Shown here: one piece after another, positions 1-11,222 of the stretch
Layout of the letters: each line of letters begins with the position of its first letter
How positions within the stretch are numbered: the stretch's first letter is position 1
NCBI GenBank assembly: GCA_016758965.1
Contig: JAEPRB010000131.1
Span: forward strand, 48,888-112,887
Source: Circinella minor
Taxonomy: Eukaryota; Mucoromycota; Mucoromycetes; Mucorales; Lichtheimiaceae
Direction of reading: 5' to 3'
DNA: 64,000 nt
Program-made: the position numbers and the translations under genes
Notes under the pieces: generated by a model
Databases searched by the model: none
What the model was told of the DNA's origin: nothing
What the model saw: only the letters and a program-made list of their open reading frames with translations

Positions 1-1231
1 ATTGAAACTCTGATATCATGATTGATTGCCCAGGTGATTTATTGCGTGGAACTGTTTCTCCTTCTTGAAGCCACAGTGTTTGTTTTCCATCATAAGCATA
101 AAATGTTGACTCATCGTGAGTAACTAGTACAAGCTTTTTCTGACCAGAAGCTAATAAAGCTGGTTCAATTACTGTTTCTACGTATTGCATCAGATTTATA
201 AATCTCCATCCGTTCTCGATATTGCATCATTTTTTTTGCCCATGCTTGGCGATATTTAACTACATCAGCTCGATCGTGCCCATCATAGTAAATATCTTTA
301 TTGTTTTTACGGTAAACATATCCCCATTCATGCATAAATCGCCATAAAGTAGTATGTGATATAGTTCCTGGTATTCCAAGTTCTTTGGGAAGAATAGTCA
401 TATTAACAAACTTAAGTAGATCAGGTAGGTTACGTTGCTCAACTTTATGGTTCGTAATCCATTCCCGAATTCGTTGCTCAATAGTCTCATCACTTAAAAT
501 CGACTCTCGTTTTGCATTTTTCCCTTGTTGATGTTCTGAAATAAAACCGAAATCAAGGAATTCATTTGCTCAGCATCGTATTGCTTTGGTCTGTAATCTT
601 TGGATGGATCAATCCAGCAATCAATAGCATCAAGCTCGGAACTCTCAATTTTCTTTTTCTTCTCTAATATATAGTAAAAATAACGGTGTACTGCTTTAAG
701 CTTACATATATGGAATGTGCTGGTTTGGTAGAAGTCACTTTGGGCATTTGCATTAGGTGTTATAAGTTTTGTCAAAGACATATATGCTTTTTTGATAACT
801 TGATAGTTATTTTCGAATGTTTCTTGTCTCTGTACCATGATCTCGGATTGGGATACTTGTAGATGGCTAGAATTCATGTCTTTGCCAATATGAAAGCCGT
901 GAAAATCAGTTAACTTGCGTGATATTTTTGCTGCAGCTTCAATTTCCTTAGATTTTCTCCATATGGTAACTGGTGAATCCTTGTTATATACACCCCTGAA
1001 ACTACTTCCTGCATTTTTAGACCATACTAAAGGCAAATGCACAGCATGCTGTACTGTGTCATAACTCAGTTCTAAGATCTCCCAATCGTTAGGAAGAATC
1101 TCAAGATGTTCGACTTCTTCAGATTGATTAGCACTAATTTCAATAGGTTCTAATCGATTAGCAATGATACAACCAATCTGGTTACGTTGTTTTGCTTTGG
1201 CAGCTTTTTGACGTTTGCTTGGAAAAGGCAT
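1..1231 (-). mobile_element. Frameshifted DDE-type transposase (partial, pseudogene)
   Basis: This is a minus-strand transposase-like gene read from the ATG at 1229-1231 and running off the left edge. Three consecutive blocks share one protein logic but lie in different frames. Block one (1231-~510) starts MPFPSKRQKAAKAKQRN. Block two (~510-~190) carries KNNKDIYYDGHDRADVVKYR. Block three (~190-1) carries VTHDESTFYAYDGKQ and later KSPGQSIMISEF. The DGH-x-R-x-DVV-x-YR and VTHDES-x-FYA-x-DG strings are typical of a fungal DDE-superfamily transposase family. The frame changes near 495-520 (beside a run of G then A) and near 185-195, so this copy probably makes no full protein. The family name is inferred from motifs; the exact superfamily was not determined. 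The catalytic C-terminal part lies outside the window. Confidence 0.75.
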
Positions 1232-1702
1232 AAAAAAAAGAAAAAACTAAAGGACAGGTAAACCGAAACTGTAAAACGCGTCATTTTATCTAGTTATGAT
1301 CACGTGATTTTCTTTTCTCCATTTTTAGTAACTCCGATATATAGAGGAAGTTCCCTCTTTCCCAGCCAAAATAGTCAAAATTTGGCTGTAACCGACCAAC
1401 TTTGACAAGCTTCAACTTTTTTTTAAAACATTTTTACAACTTTTTAAACTTTAACAATTGTTTATAATATGCTTAAAAATGATACTTAAAGTGTGGATTT
1501 ACAAAATATTGATTTGGTGTGAAGCTGAAGCCTCTAGAAATTGATGGGAATCATTGGCGATTACAAGTGAAATGCACCATATCTCTTTTTTTTTCTTCTT
1601 CTCACTACCAGACTACTTTAAAATTGAAACCATAATTCAAAACAAAAAGGCTCAATCTATCTTCTTTTACTATCTCGTTAAAATAATAAAGTAGATTCAA
1701 TT
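1232..1702. other. Upstream flank of the transposase, AT-rich
   Basis: No gene is visible. The stretch contains an 8-bp inverted repeat (1363-1370 and 1381-1388) that may mark a hairpin or the transposon end. A run of T and C follows before the next small ORF. No target-site duplication could be defined because the other end of the element is outside the window. Confidence 0.5.
1363..1388. repeat. Short inverted repeat (possible transposon end)
   Basis: CAGCCAAA at 1363-1370 is mirrored by TTTGGCTG at 1381-1388, separated by 10 bases. It lies about 130 bases upstream of the transposase start. It could be a hairpin, a subterminal repeat, or chance in AT-rich DNA. Confidence 0.35.
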
Positions 1703-2173
1703 ATGGGATTTAAAAAAAAACTACATAAATTGTCTGCCAACAACTTATTACAAAATAAAGAAAGGATTTCATTGGTAACGACAGAAAACGAAACGGCACG
1801 TTTGAAATTAGCGCACACATTAGCGGCTCAAAAATCCTCCGTCAACCCAATTCAAAATAAAAAAGCAGTATCAAGAACTACAATTTCAAACAACATGCCA
1901 CAATTGAAATATTCGCTTTCACGATCGACTAAATGTGATTTAAGCAGTTCAATAAAACAGAATACCACAAGGCCATCCATAGAAAATTCAGCAAAACTGA
2001 AAACAATTATACGAGGACTTGCAAATAATGATAAACAAGTGGACTTGACGGACATATTTACTAAAAGCGGTATAAAAGATCAGGTGCAAGGTGAATATTT
2101 ATTTAAAAGAACGATCGAAGATCTCGTCACTCAACCTTTAATTCTAAAGCAAGACAATGGGCCAGAGAAATAA
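1703..2173 (+). CDS. Hypothetical basic protein, 156 aa
   Basis: This is an uninterrupted ORF of 156 codons beginning MGFKKKLHKLSANN. It is rich in Lys, Ser, Thr and Asn in the first two thirds. The C-terminal third looks more ordered (for example VDLTDIFTKSGIKDQ). I do not recognise a domain. It has no signal peptide or membrane segment. It lies next to a broken transposase and upstream of further coding-like debris, so it may belong to a mobile element or be a lineage-specific gene. The length in AT-rich DNA makes chance less likely but does not prove expression. Confidence 0.4.
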   Translation: MGFKKKLHKLSANNLLQNKERISLVTTENETARLKLAHTLAAQKSSVNPIQNKKAVSRTTISNNMPQLKYSLSRSTKCDLSSSIKQNTTRPSIENSAKLKTIIRGLANNDKQVDLTDIFTKSGIKDQVQGEYLFKRTIEDLVTQPLILKQDNGPEK

Positions 2174-2852
2174 AGGGTGATAAATATCGGGTACGTTATT
2201 ATTATATAAGTTTCTCTATTATGTTGTTATATATATAGTTTACTCATGTTATTCATTCAATGTCACACGATAGTTCTTTAAGACTAAGAATCTTGAAAAT
2301 TATCGGGTGCATATGGCAATGGAAAAAACTTCGAGAACACGTATGAAGCGCTTTTCTGATGATGAAACCGACCAACTTTCATATTCAAATCAATAATAGG
2401 AATTTGGGTTGTGGCAGTTCTTATATACAGGAACATTACGTCTGAATCCATAATAAAGAAATCTTATAATGAGTTTAAGAGACTTTATGCTCAAAAAGAA
2501 CTATTGTCAGGTCAGTCTGTTACTAAATTTTTAAAAAAAAACATTAAGGTTCATAAAGTAAAGATAGAACCGAAGAAAAATTTATCTAAAATAATCATGG
2601 GTTATTTATACTATTAGCAAAGGCGCATTGCTACAAAAAAAAATCTTTGCTACAACAGAAATGTGTCGTTTCGTGAGTCAATCAGATCACATATTTGGAG
2701 ATTTCACTTAATGTTGGTAAGATAATAATAATAATTATAATAAAGATGATTTTTGATATAACAACAGCTTTTATTTTCATATGTACAATATATTATCGCG
2801 AGCGTACAATTAGTACTAAATTATAAAAAATATCTTTTAATTATTGAAGTGT

Positions 2853-3045
2853 TGATAGGTTCAGCATTTTGTGGACGAATATAAAGAATGGTATAAATGG
2901 TATCTCATTTGATGATAGTAATAATGACGATGATGTTGCAGTAGAAGCAAGAAGAAATGTTGATGAAATTGAACAAGCAGAAGCACAGGAAGATTGTTAT
3001 AGTAGTGAGTCTGAAGGTGACCAAAATACGAACTTTGAATGTTAG
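2853..3045 (+). other. Acidic coding-like fragment
   Basis: An open segment of about 63 codons reads VDRFSILWTNIKNG, then an Asp/Glu-rich tail ending DQNTNFEC and a stop. It has no start codon. It may be the last exon of an unrecognised gene or of a decayed mobile gene. No family was recognised. Confidence 0.25.
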
Positions 3046-3859
3046 GAATTTGAAGATCAAATTGGTAACGACGATTTGGTGAGCTATATTTAACTTAACT
3101 AAACATAGAATATGTTCGTGAAAATCAATATATGGTTATATATATTTACTTTGTATAAACAGGCTATCAAGAATCCAATTGCACAAACGTGGGTGGAACT
3201 TATTAGTATCAATTCCTTTACCACGTCTCATCATTACAGGTACTGAAACTAACTATTCACATCAGCACATTATTAGCTTCTTCGTGATTAATAATTTACC
3301 ACCTTTTAGACTGGAGCCCCATGGTATTATCCAATGCGGAAAAGGATCAAAAAGATATAATGCTATACCCCGTTTCTTGTATGATCAACTTGAGCTTGAA
3401 TCACCAAAACCTTTATTTCACTTCAAGCAAGTATCATCGTACATTGATTATGTGATAACGTCAAGTGAATATGTAATACTTTCGAGCCAAATTCCACATG
3501 TGAAAAAAACGGGGATTTACTGTAAGTAAACTTGTCGCCATATGATTGCTATTGGAATGTTCTTATTAGGTATTGATACCTTAAGCTAATCAATGTACTT
3601 TATAGGGTCTTCCTGGACATGCTTAAATTATTTTCGACAAGCAAATAAACCCACTTACGATTAATGATGAGACAACTAATTTCATCCCTCGGGTCTTATA
3701 CCAATTGTATGTGTCTCTCCTCTTTAGCATATATTTGTATTCGAGATTCATAGATAATCTTCTGACCTTCGTTATAATATTCATTATTAAACATATAGTT
3801 CGGAATTTATACATAACAAGAACCACCAAACTCAAATAAAAAATAGTGAATCAAGTTAC

Positions 3860-3965
3860 TGTTTCGAAGCACTTTGGCCACTCTTACGCTGTGCTCTCCA
3901 TCCTTCTACAGTACCAGCCCTTGCATAGTCTTGAAGGTTCTTGAGGAGATAAGCTTCAATGAGCT
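3860..3965 (-). pseudogene. Decayed gene 3' fragment
   Basis: On the minus strand the segment reads IRWPCFKLIEAYLL, then ARAGTVEGWRAQRKSG, and ends ASKQ plus stop. Just upstream in the same frame is YCSSSCANLPKDSP, followed by three stop codons. The residue mix (Trp, Cys, Arg, Gly) is unlike random AT-rich DNA, so this looks like a relic. The parent gene is unknown. Confidence 0.35.
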
Positions 3966-5460
3966 TGAAGCATGGCCAACGGATTTGTCAAATGGATCGT
4001 TAAAATTAAGACTCTGGCGGTTCCGTTAAATTTGGAGAATCCTTTGGGAGATTAGCACAACTGCTAGAGCAATATCAAACACAGGCTTAATCGACCTTGA
4101 TTCTGTTTCAATGATCTTGTGACAAATATACTTGTTACTAAATAGCGTGCGACAGATTTAAATGATGTGTGACAAATAAAGTATATTTTATAATCCTTTT
4201 TATAATTCTTTTGAATCCATTCAACTTCAAGCAGGTGTAGTTTTTTCTCATATATTTGGACATATATCATATTATTTTCTAATCTACTCATTTTCATTTC
4301 AGCCGTATTTGAGCTAATACTTTTACTCTTAATCATCATTTTATAAAAATATCACCAGCCCCAATTATATTTTTAACAAACATCCATGATTCCTACTTGA
4401 TTCATAATTTTACCATGATTCTCAACATCACATATATTTCATTGTTTCTTTCCAACAATATCAGACATGTGTATTCATTATGTTTTTAGTATTATCGACT
4501 AGGTACAGTAATATTAGCCAGCCTCAGGAGTATAATTCTTAGTCGAGCTTACTCTTTCCTCACTTATTTTCACTTTCAGTTTATGTACTGCATATCAATT
4601 CTGAACTAAAAGGAACCCCATTATAGACTTGGCCTTAGTCAATAGCACTTAACTACGCAAAGAGTCACTTATTTACTCATAACGTATTGTAAAATAAAAA
4701 GCCTTTTTTAATCTTTACTTTTGGGTTGCTCTTTTATTTGATCTATTAATAACAAATGATATTCTCAGCAAATAACCTCATGCAGATTAATTACGTATTA
4801 TTTGATAAGACGAGAGTTATATTGTCTGTGCAAACTAATTTTAAGATACCGTGGTCCTCGAGTGATATTTAGGCACGTGCGAAATATAAAATCAAAATTT
4901 CCAGAGTTGGTTTTTTTGTTGCAGATGGCGAGACATCATATGATATACCTAGAAAACAATTTTGCTAGATATTTATAGTAGCTTAGTTAATAATGTATTA
5001 AAAGCTTATTCACTTTTAAATCAAAACATCATGTAATAGTTTGTACCCCCCCATGTAATGTGTTTCTTCAGAAGAAATAAAATAAACGGTATTGGAGTGC
5101 TCAAAAAAGAAATAAGACCAGCTCCTAGTATAGCAACATCTTTTCCCCACTCTATGCTATACTTCAGTCAATCATCAGGAATTCAGCAACGAACAAATAA
5201 CAAATTTCTTCATGTATATTCATATATATATATATATATATATATATGATGCCCACTAAGATGCTGTTTTTGACAAAAAATTTTGTTCTTCAATATGTTG
5301 CTACGACAGCGATAAACGCCATCCTAACTTATTTTAAACTATAAATTAACATCATTTCTCTCCTTCTTGCTATGTGACCTATTCAAATTCTTTTATATAA
5401 ATCAACAATTACTATTGCAATGTAGCATCCCCTTTTCTTTGTCTCGTTAGACATATATCA

Positions 5461-5484
5461 TCTCTCTCTCTCTCTCTCTCTCTC
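5461..5484. repeat. (TC)n microsatellite
   Basis: Twelve TC units lie about 350 bases upstream of the kelch gene start, in the likely promoter or leader region. Confidence 0.9.
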
Positions 5485-5831
5485 GTGCTATTGTCACTTA
5501 CAGTAGCAGTAACATCACTTCTATCAAACATGTTATTGTATTTAATAAAACAACACCGGAGTTATAACCAACTCCCATACAAAAAAAATAGGAAAAAAAC
5601 CCGTTCTTCCTCGTGCACAAAAAGTTTATGTAGCATGTATATAAAAAAATATATATACGGGAAAAGGAGGAGTACGAAATTAACGTGTTTTTTTCGATCG
5701 TTTCGATTGTTTGGAGTCTAAAAAAAAATACTATAATTATAATTCATAATCATAATATTCCCCGAAGTAAAATAATAATAAGAAATAATAATAATATTAT
5801 CTTTGATAGTCGGTTTTTTTTTTGTTGCTGC

Positions 5832-8058
5832 ATGTCACAGTTTACTTCGTCAAGCACATCCTCGGGTTCAAATCATGCTGCTACCATAAGCACGCGTTTT
5901 ACCCATAATGACTTAAACTCTAGTTCTATTTCTACAAGTTCAGCATTTCAACGTGATGATGACAGGTATTAAAATAATTTAATCTTTAAATTATTTTTAT
6001 TGACATTTCTTATTTATATTTTATATACATAACAATCACCTTTACCCCTTCTTTCCCCATTTGAGGGAGAGGGAAAAGATAAAATCTTATTCCAGTTCAC
6101 TTTTTTTAATGTAGAGAGAATTATTATTATTTTTAAAGTAGTACCGTATCTGAATTACCGGAATCACCAACGTTGCCTCCGGAAACCAGCCGTGGGGAAG
6201 ACTTTGGTGACATGGCACAGTTACCGAAATCACCAATACGTAATAAACCTGTCGATTTACAACCAATTCCTGCAACTTCTACATTTCAACAACAACCCCA
6301 TCTCACTTCACCTTCAGGTAAAAAAAAAAAAAAAAAAAAAAAAGAAAAGTACTTTTTAAATATGTTATTCATAATAATAATTCTTTTATAACATAAAACG
6401 TTTTTATTTTTTATTTTCCAATAATAATAATAATAATAATAATAGCAACTTATACGTCGTCTACACAACCTATGGAACGTGCACGTTCAGCACAATCCGC
6501 TCCTCCTTCTCGAAGTAGTCATAAACATAATCATAGTCATAGTAACAGTATCAGCAACAAACATATACGACAAGTAGCATCTCATAATACATTACAACCA
6601 CGACGTTCGAAACGTTCTGCAGCTATTCCTGACCATATGGCAGCTGCGCTCGAACTAAGTGCATCACCCAATGTTCCACCTGCTCCGGCAGCAGGTATGT
6701 ATTGGTCTAGGGCAGTAACTTATGGCCGTGGTCCATCTCGTCCATTACGTGCTCATACTATTAATTTGATTGGAGAACAGTTATTTGTGTTTGGTGGATG
6801 TGATATTAAAACATGTTTCAATTCACTTTATGTTCTTGATATGGGTAAGACTTTTATTTTATTTCATTTTAATTTGTTCGAATGATATATATATATATAA
6901 TCAAAGAGGTATAGAGAAAGAGGAGTGTTAGGGAAACGAGTGAAATAAAAAGAAATCATGTAAAATGGTTCACGAACTCATTTTGATATTATAGATACCA
7001 TGACATGGTCGAAACCAAAGACTTTAGGTCAAGCTCCACCTCCTTGTCGAGCTCATTCAAGTACACTTGTTGAAAGGGACTTGGGATCTGGAAAACGTGG
7101 ACATTATCTTTATATCTTTGGTGGTGGAGATGGACCTAATTATTTCAATGATCTTTATGTATTACATACGGATACTTTAACATGGTCAAAACCAAAGTGT
7201 GAAGGAACACCTCCTTCTCCACGACGTGCACATACTACATGTTTATGGGGAGATAGAATTGTTATAGTTGGTGGTGGTGATGGTGCACGGGCTTTATCAG
7301 ACGTACATATGTTAGATATTGCTGATCCAGGACGTCCACGATGGACACAAATAAAACCACTTGGTACTCCTCCTATTGCTCGTGGTTATCATACTAGTAA
7401 TTTGGTCAAGGATAAATTGATCGTATATGGCGGTAGTGATGGTCATGAATGTTTTAGTGATGTTCATATTTTGGATTTAGGTAAATAATAAAAAAAGCTT
7501 TAACTATTTCTTAGATGAAAGAGGATACATGTAGTATTAACCTCTTTTTTTTTTTTTTATTGAAATAGCAACCAATCGATGGAATCAAATTGAATTGGAT
7601 AGAATTGTACCTCGCTTAGCACATTCTGCAACTCAAGTTGGTAGTTATATTTTTATCATTGGAGGACATGATGGATCTCGTTATTCGAATGATGTATTAT
7701 TATTAAACCTGGGTAAGTATTATCAAATCATATATCGACTATTACTTTTCTTTTAAACTAACGATGTGATATATGATATATAGTAACTATGAGTTGGGAA
7801 CAACGAAAGATTTATGGAGGCGCACCAAGTGCACGAGGATATCATGCTGCAGTATTGCACGATTCTAGGTTATATTTGCTTGGTGGTTATGATGGCAAAA
7901 CAGTCTTTGATGATGTTTATATCCTTGGTAAGAGATAGAAATATATAATTAGAAGTATATAAATATAACTTTTATTAATTGTATATATTTATAATATAGA
8001 ATTATCGGCTTCAAGTTACCTTCCTCAGATTACAAATTTTGAAATAGACCTCATGTAG
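5832..8058 (+). CDS. Kelch-repeat protein, 513 aa
   Basis: The model has seven exons: 5832-5965, 6142-6317, 6446-6844, 6995-7480, 7569-7712, 7784-7927 and 8000-8058. All introns are GT-AG and the frame stays open. The first ~180 residues are Ser/Thr/Asn-rich and probably disordered. Six kelch blades follow (about residues 190-494), each with a double Gly such as VFGGCD, IFGGGDGPN, VYGGSDGHE, IIGGHDGSR and LLGGYDGKT, giving a beta-propeller. Several introns cut after the blade motif LDxG in the same phase, as expected if the blades arose by exon duplication. Fungal relatives include Tea1-like cell-end proteins and other kelch scaffolds. No BTB or coiled-coil domain is seen, so the partner and role are unknown. 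The acceptor at 6138 or 6141 gives the same frame with one residue of difference. Confidence 0.88.
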
Positions 8059-8082
8059 ATAGCCCTTTTATATTTTAAAAAA

Positions 8083-8117
<35 letters not shown>

Positions 8118-8783
8118 CCTGATTACTTATAATTCTTCTTTTTTTTTTCTCGTTCTTAATTCTATCTATAACTGTTAATAATAGTCTCGTCACTTTTCTT
8201 CCTTATCTCATAATATATTATCTCTCACCTTTTTCTTTCTTTATATCTATATTATTGTTTGAAACATTATTTATATTATTGTTATCATTAATGGATTTAT
8301 TATTATATCATTTCTTTATTTCAAAATTGGTTATTTTTGATAAATACCAAAATTACGTAAAAAAATAAAAACAAATAAGAAATTTTTCATTAAGTGTGTG
8401 TGTATATATGTGAAACCCCATTTTTAACAATTAATTTACACATAATAAAAAAAGTATGTTAAAAATATTCTCTTAGCTTGATATTTTGTATAATTCGCAT
8501 TAATTTTTTATAACAACTTTTTTCTTTTACTCATTAGAATTCTGAAAAAATTTATATAAAAATGGCAATTCACTAGTACCCAAACACTCTTGTTTGTGAA
8601 ACATAATTACGTCGATCTCACGAAACTAGGCCGATCTTTTCTTTTTTGGCGGGATCTTTTCCGAGTTTATTATAATAACTCAGTACTTTTATATTCTCAA
8701 TCACTCTCTCTCTCTTTCTCTCTTTTAACTTTCTTAAAACTATAATAGTTTTAATAATATATTAAACACATAATAAAAGAAAC
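8059..8783. other. Intergenic: kelch 3' end to epsin promoter
   Basis: The stretch contains a (CA)n tract at 8084-8113 and AT-rich DNA with pyrimidine runs near 8700-8730 just before the epsin start. No gene is visible. Confidence 0.7.
8084..8113. repeat. (AC)n microsatellite
   Basis: Fifteen AC units lie directly after the kelch stop codon, in the probable 3' UTR. Confidence 0.9.
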
Positions 8784-11222
8784 ATGACTGCACGAGGTGT
8801 TGCTAGAAGCATGTAAGTAATATATAAATAATAAGAAGAAAAAAGTTTCTCTTCATCATTACCCTAAGGTTCGACATTATATATATAAATATATAAAGCT
8901 AATTCTTTTCTATAATGGTGGGTGGTGATGAATAGAAAAAACTATGCCAAAGGATTTTCTGATGCTCAAGTTAAAGTTCGAGAAGCAACTTCTAATGACC
9001 CATGGGGACCAAGTGGTACTATTATGAACGAAATTGCACAACTTACTTATAATGAGTATGTTAAAGAAATAAAATATAAAATAAATAAATTTAATAAGGT
9101 TACATTAATTTTATTTACTTTTTCTATATTTTAAATAGACATGATTTTATTGAAATTATGGATATGATTGATCGTCGATTAAATGATAAAGGTAAAAATT
9201 GGCGACACGTATTCAAGGTAAATGATTGTTATTATTACATTGTGTGTGTGTGTGTGTGTGTGTAGGATAATAATAAGGAAAGGTTTACTGTGATTATGAT
9301 GTTTTATTATTGTTTATTTTTATTTGTATTTATTAATATGCAAACAAAACTAACACATTATATATAACATAACCAAATACAAAAAAAAAATGAAACCAGG
9401 CTTTATTAGTATTGGATTATTGTCTGCATGTTGGTTCGGAGAACGTTGTATTATATGCCAAGGAAAATGTTTACGTTGTCAAGACATTAAAAGAATTTCA
9501 ACATCTTGATGATAATGGTCGTGATGTTGGTGCTAATGGTAACCAAAAAAAAAATCACACTTACTATAAATATAGATCAACAACAACAAAACTTAACTAT
9601 TATTATTTTTTCTTTTTTAGTCCGTCAAAAAGCCAAAGATATCACGAGTCTTCTCATGGATGAAGCTAAATTAAAAGAGGAAAGACAGTCTCGTAATTCT
9701 ATGCGAGACCGCATGGCAGGTGTAAATGACTATATGCACGAATCCTTATATGGTCGTGGTTATGATGGTGGTTATGATCCATCTTCTGGTCCAAGATATA
9801 ATAACAATGATAATAACCTTAGGAGGAATGAAGAAGATCAAGAGTTAAAACGAGCTATGGAAGAAAGTCGAAGGATGGCACAAAATAATAATCGTGATAT
9901 AAATCAAGATGACGAGGAACTTGCCAAGGCTATCGAAATGAGCGAACGAGAAGAAAGGGAAAGAGAACAAAAGAAACGAGAAAAATTAGAACGAGAAAAT
10001 GCAAAGAATCTATTGGATGATGATTCAGATTTATTCAAACCCGTTACAGTAGTTCAACAACCACAACAACCACAAATGACAGGCATGACATTCTCAGGAG
10101 TACCATTAGGCGCACAACAACATAATCCATATCAGTGGAATCAGATGCAAGCTCAAATGACAGGCATGCCACAACAATATACAGGCGTAGCACCATTTCA
10201 AACAAATTCTATGATGATGCAAAGTCCACAATATACTGGTTACAATACTGCCATGCCAACCGGTTATTCATCACCTATGAATAATATGGCAACAGGAAGT
10301 TTACCAAACACTATGTCATCTCTTCATACTCAACAACAACAACAATCACCCATGTCATTAAATACACCAAAGCAACAAAAACCAATGATGACAGGTAGCA
10401 ATAATCCTTTTGGTCCTGGTGTTAAAACAGTACAGCGTCAAGAATCACCACAAATGGCTACAGCATCACCTTTTAGTATGCAATCACAAAATCCAACACC
10501 TATTAATATTCAGCAGACTGGTTTTGAGCAACAACAACAACAACAACAGCTTGCATCTTCAGCACCAGCTCCACAACCACTACCAATATCATCACAACAA
10601 TCAGTTGATCCACGACATGCAAAATTGAATTCATTACTTGCTAACCGAGAGTAAGTTTTATTTTCTATTTATGTACTTTATAATGATTGGATTTTTTTTC
10701 TATACTAATGGGATTTGGTTTATGTTTCCTATTTTCGTTTAATAGTGATGGTCAAGATACTTTTGGGAATACGGGTAATCTACGTATACCAATGTAAGTT
10801 ATAATTGTTAAAATAAGGGCTCGGATCAGATAATAGATTTAAAGGAAGAGGGGGAGGGTAGCATCCAAAAAGAAATGTTAACTGATTATCATTTTATAAT
10901 GCTCGTTTTTGGATATTTACGTGATTTATTTATTACTTGTAGTGGTACAGGATTTGCTAGTACTTTGTTACCTGAACCAACCGGAAAATCCAGTAGTACA
11001 GGTGATTTACTTAATTTAAATAACAATAATAATAATAATCCACCCAGTGGATCATTCTCTCAGGTATATTTTAAATAATGGCATTTTTTGCTTTCAAAAA
11101 AAAAAACATTGCTCATATAGTATTTGTCAAATATTAAACCTCATTTTATACATATATTATAGGCTCATAACCCATTTGCACCACAGTATACAGGTCAACC
11201 ACAACAAGGATCCATCTTTTAA
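8784..11222 (+). CDS. ENT1: Epsin-like endocytic adaptor (ENTH domain), 541 aa
   Basis: There are eight exons: 8784-8812, 8936-9055, 9139-9217, 9400-9538, 9621-10650, 10746-10793, 10943-11063 and 11163-11222. The first ~140 residues form an ENTH domain (NYAKGFSDAQVKVREATSND, then NWRHVFKALLVLDYCL). ENTH domains bind PtdIns(4,5)P2 at the plasma membrane. Two ubiquitin-interacting motifs follow, near residues 194 (ELKRAMEESRR) and 219 (ELAKAIEMSER). A Gln/Asn/Pro-rich tail carries NPF motifs (NNPFGPG near 383 and HNPFAPQ near 525) for EH-domain partners. DLLNL near residue 502 resembles a clathrin box. This is the standard epsin order, so the protein likely links ubiquitinated cargo to clathrin coats. 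The symbol denotes the Ent1/Ent2 family rather than a specific orthologue. The first coding exon is only 29 bases. Confidence 0.92.
9240..9263. repeat. (TG)n microsatellite in epsin intron 3
   Basis: About twelve TG units lie inside the third epsin intron. Confidence 0.85.

Larger units (their letters stand above)
2174..5831. other. Gene-poor stretch with coding-like debris
   Basis: No complete gene is convincing here. Short open segments appear at 2271-2395 (+, ending DDETDQLSYSNQ), 2411-2617 (+), 2853-3045 (+, acidic), 3179-3529 (+) and 3860-3965 (-). None joins to a neighbour with clear splice sites. Simple repeats occur at 5222-5249 (AT) and 5461-5484 (TC). The rest is AT-rich with no recognisable element. 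The right part probably holds the promoter of the kelch gene. Confidence 0.5.

Noticed and set aside
1389..2380. Shared 13-mer ACCGACCAACTTT at about 1391 and 2369 as transposon repeats
   Set aside because: The second copy lies inside a coding-like segment (TDQLS), and similarity stops right after 13 bases, so it may be chance.
4064..4339. Minus-strand ORF of 91 codons
   Set aside because: No recognisable motif, no neighbour, and a composition expected of AT-rich intergenic DNA.
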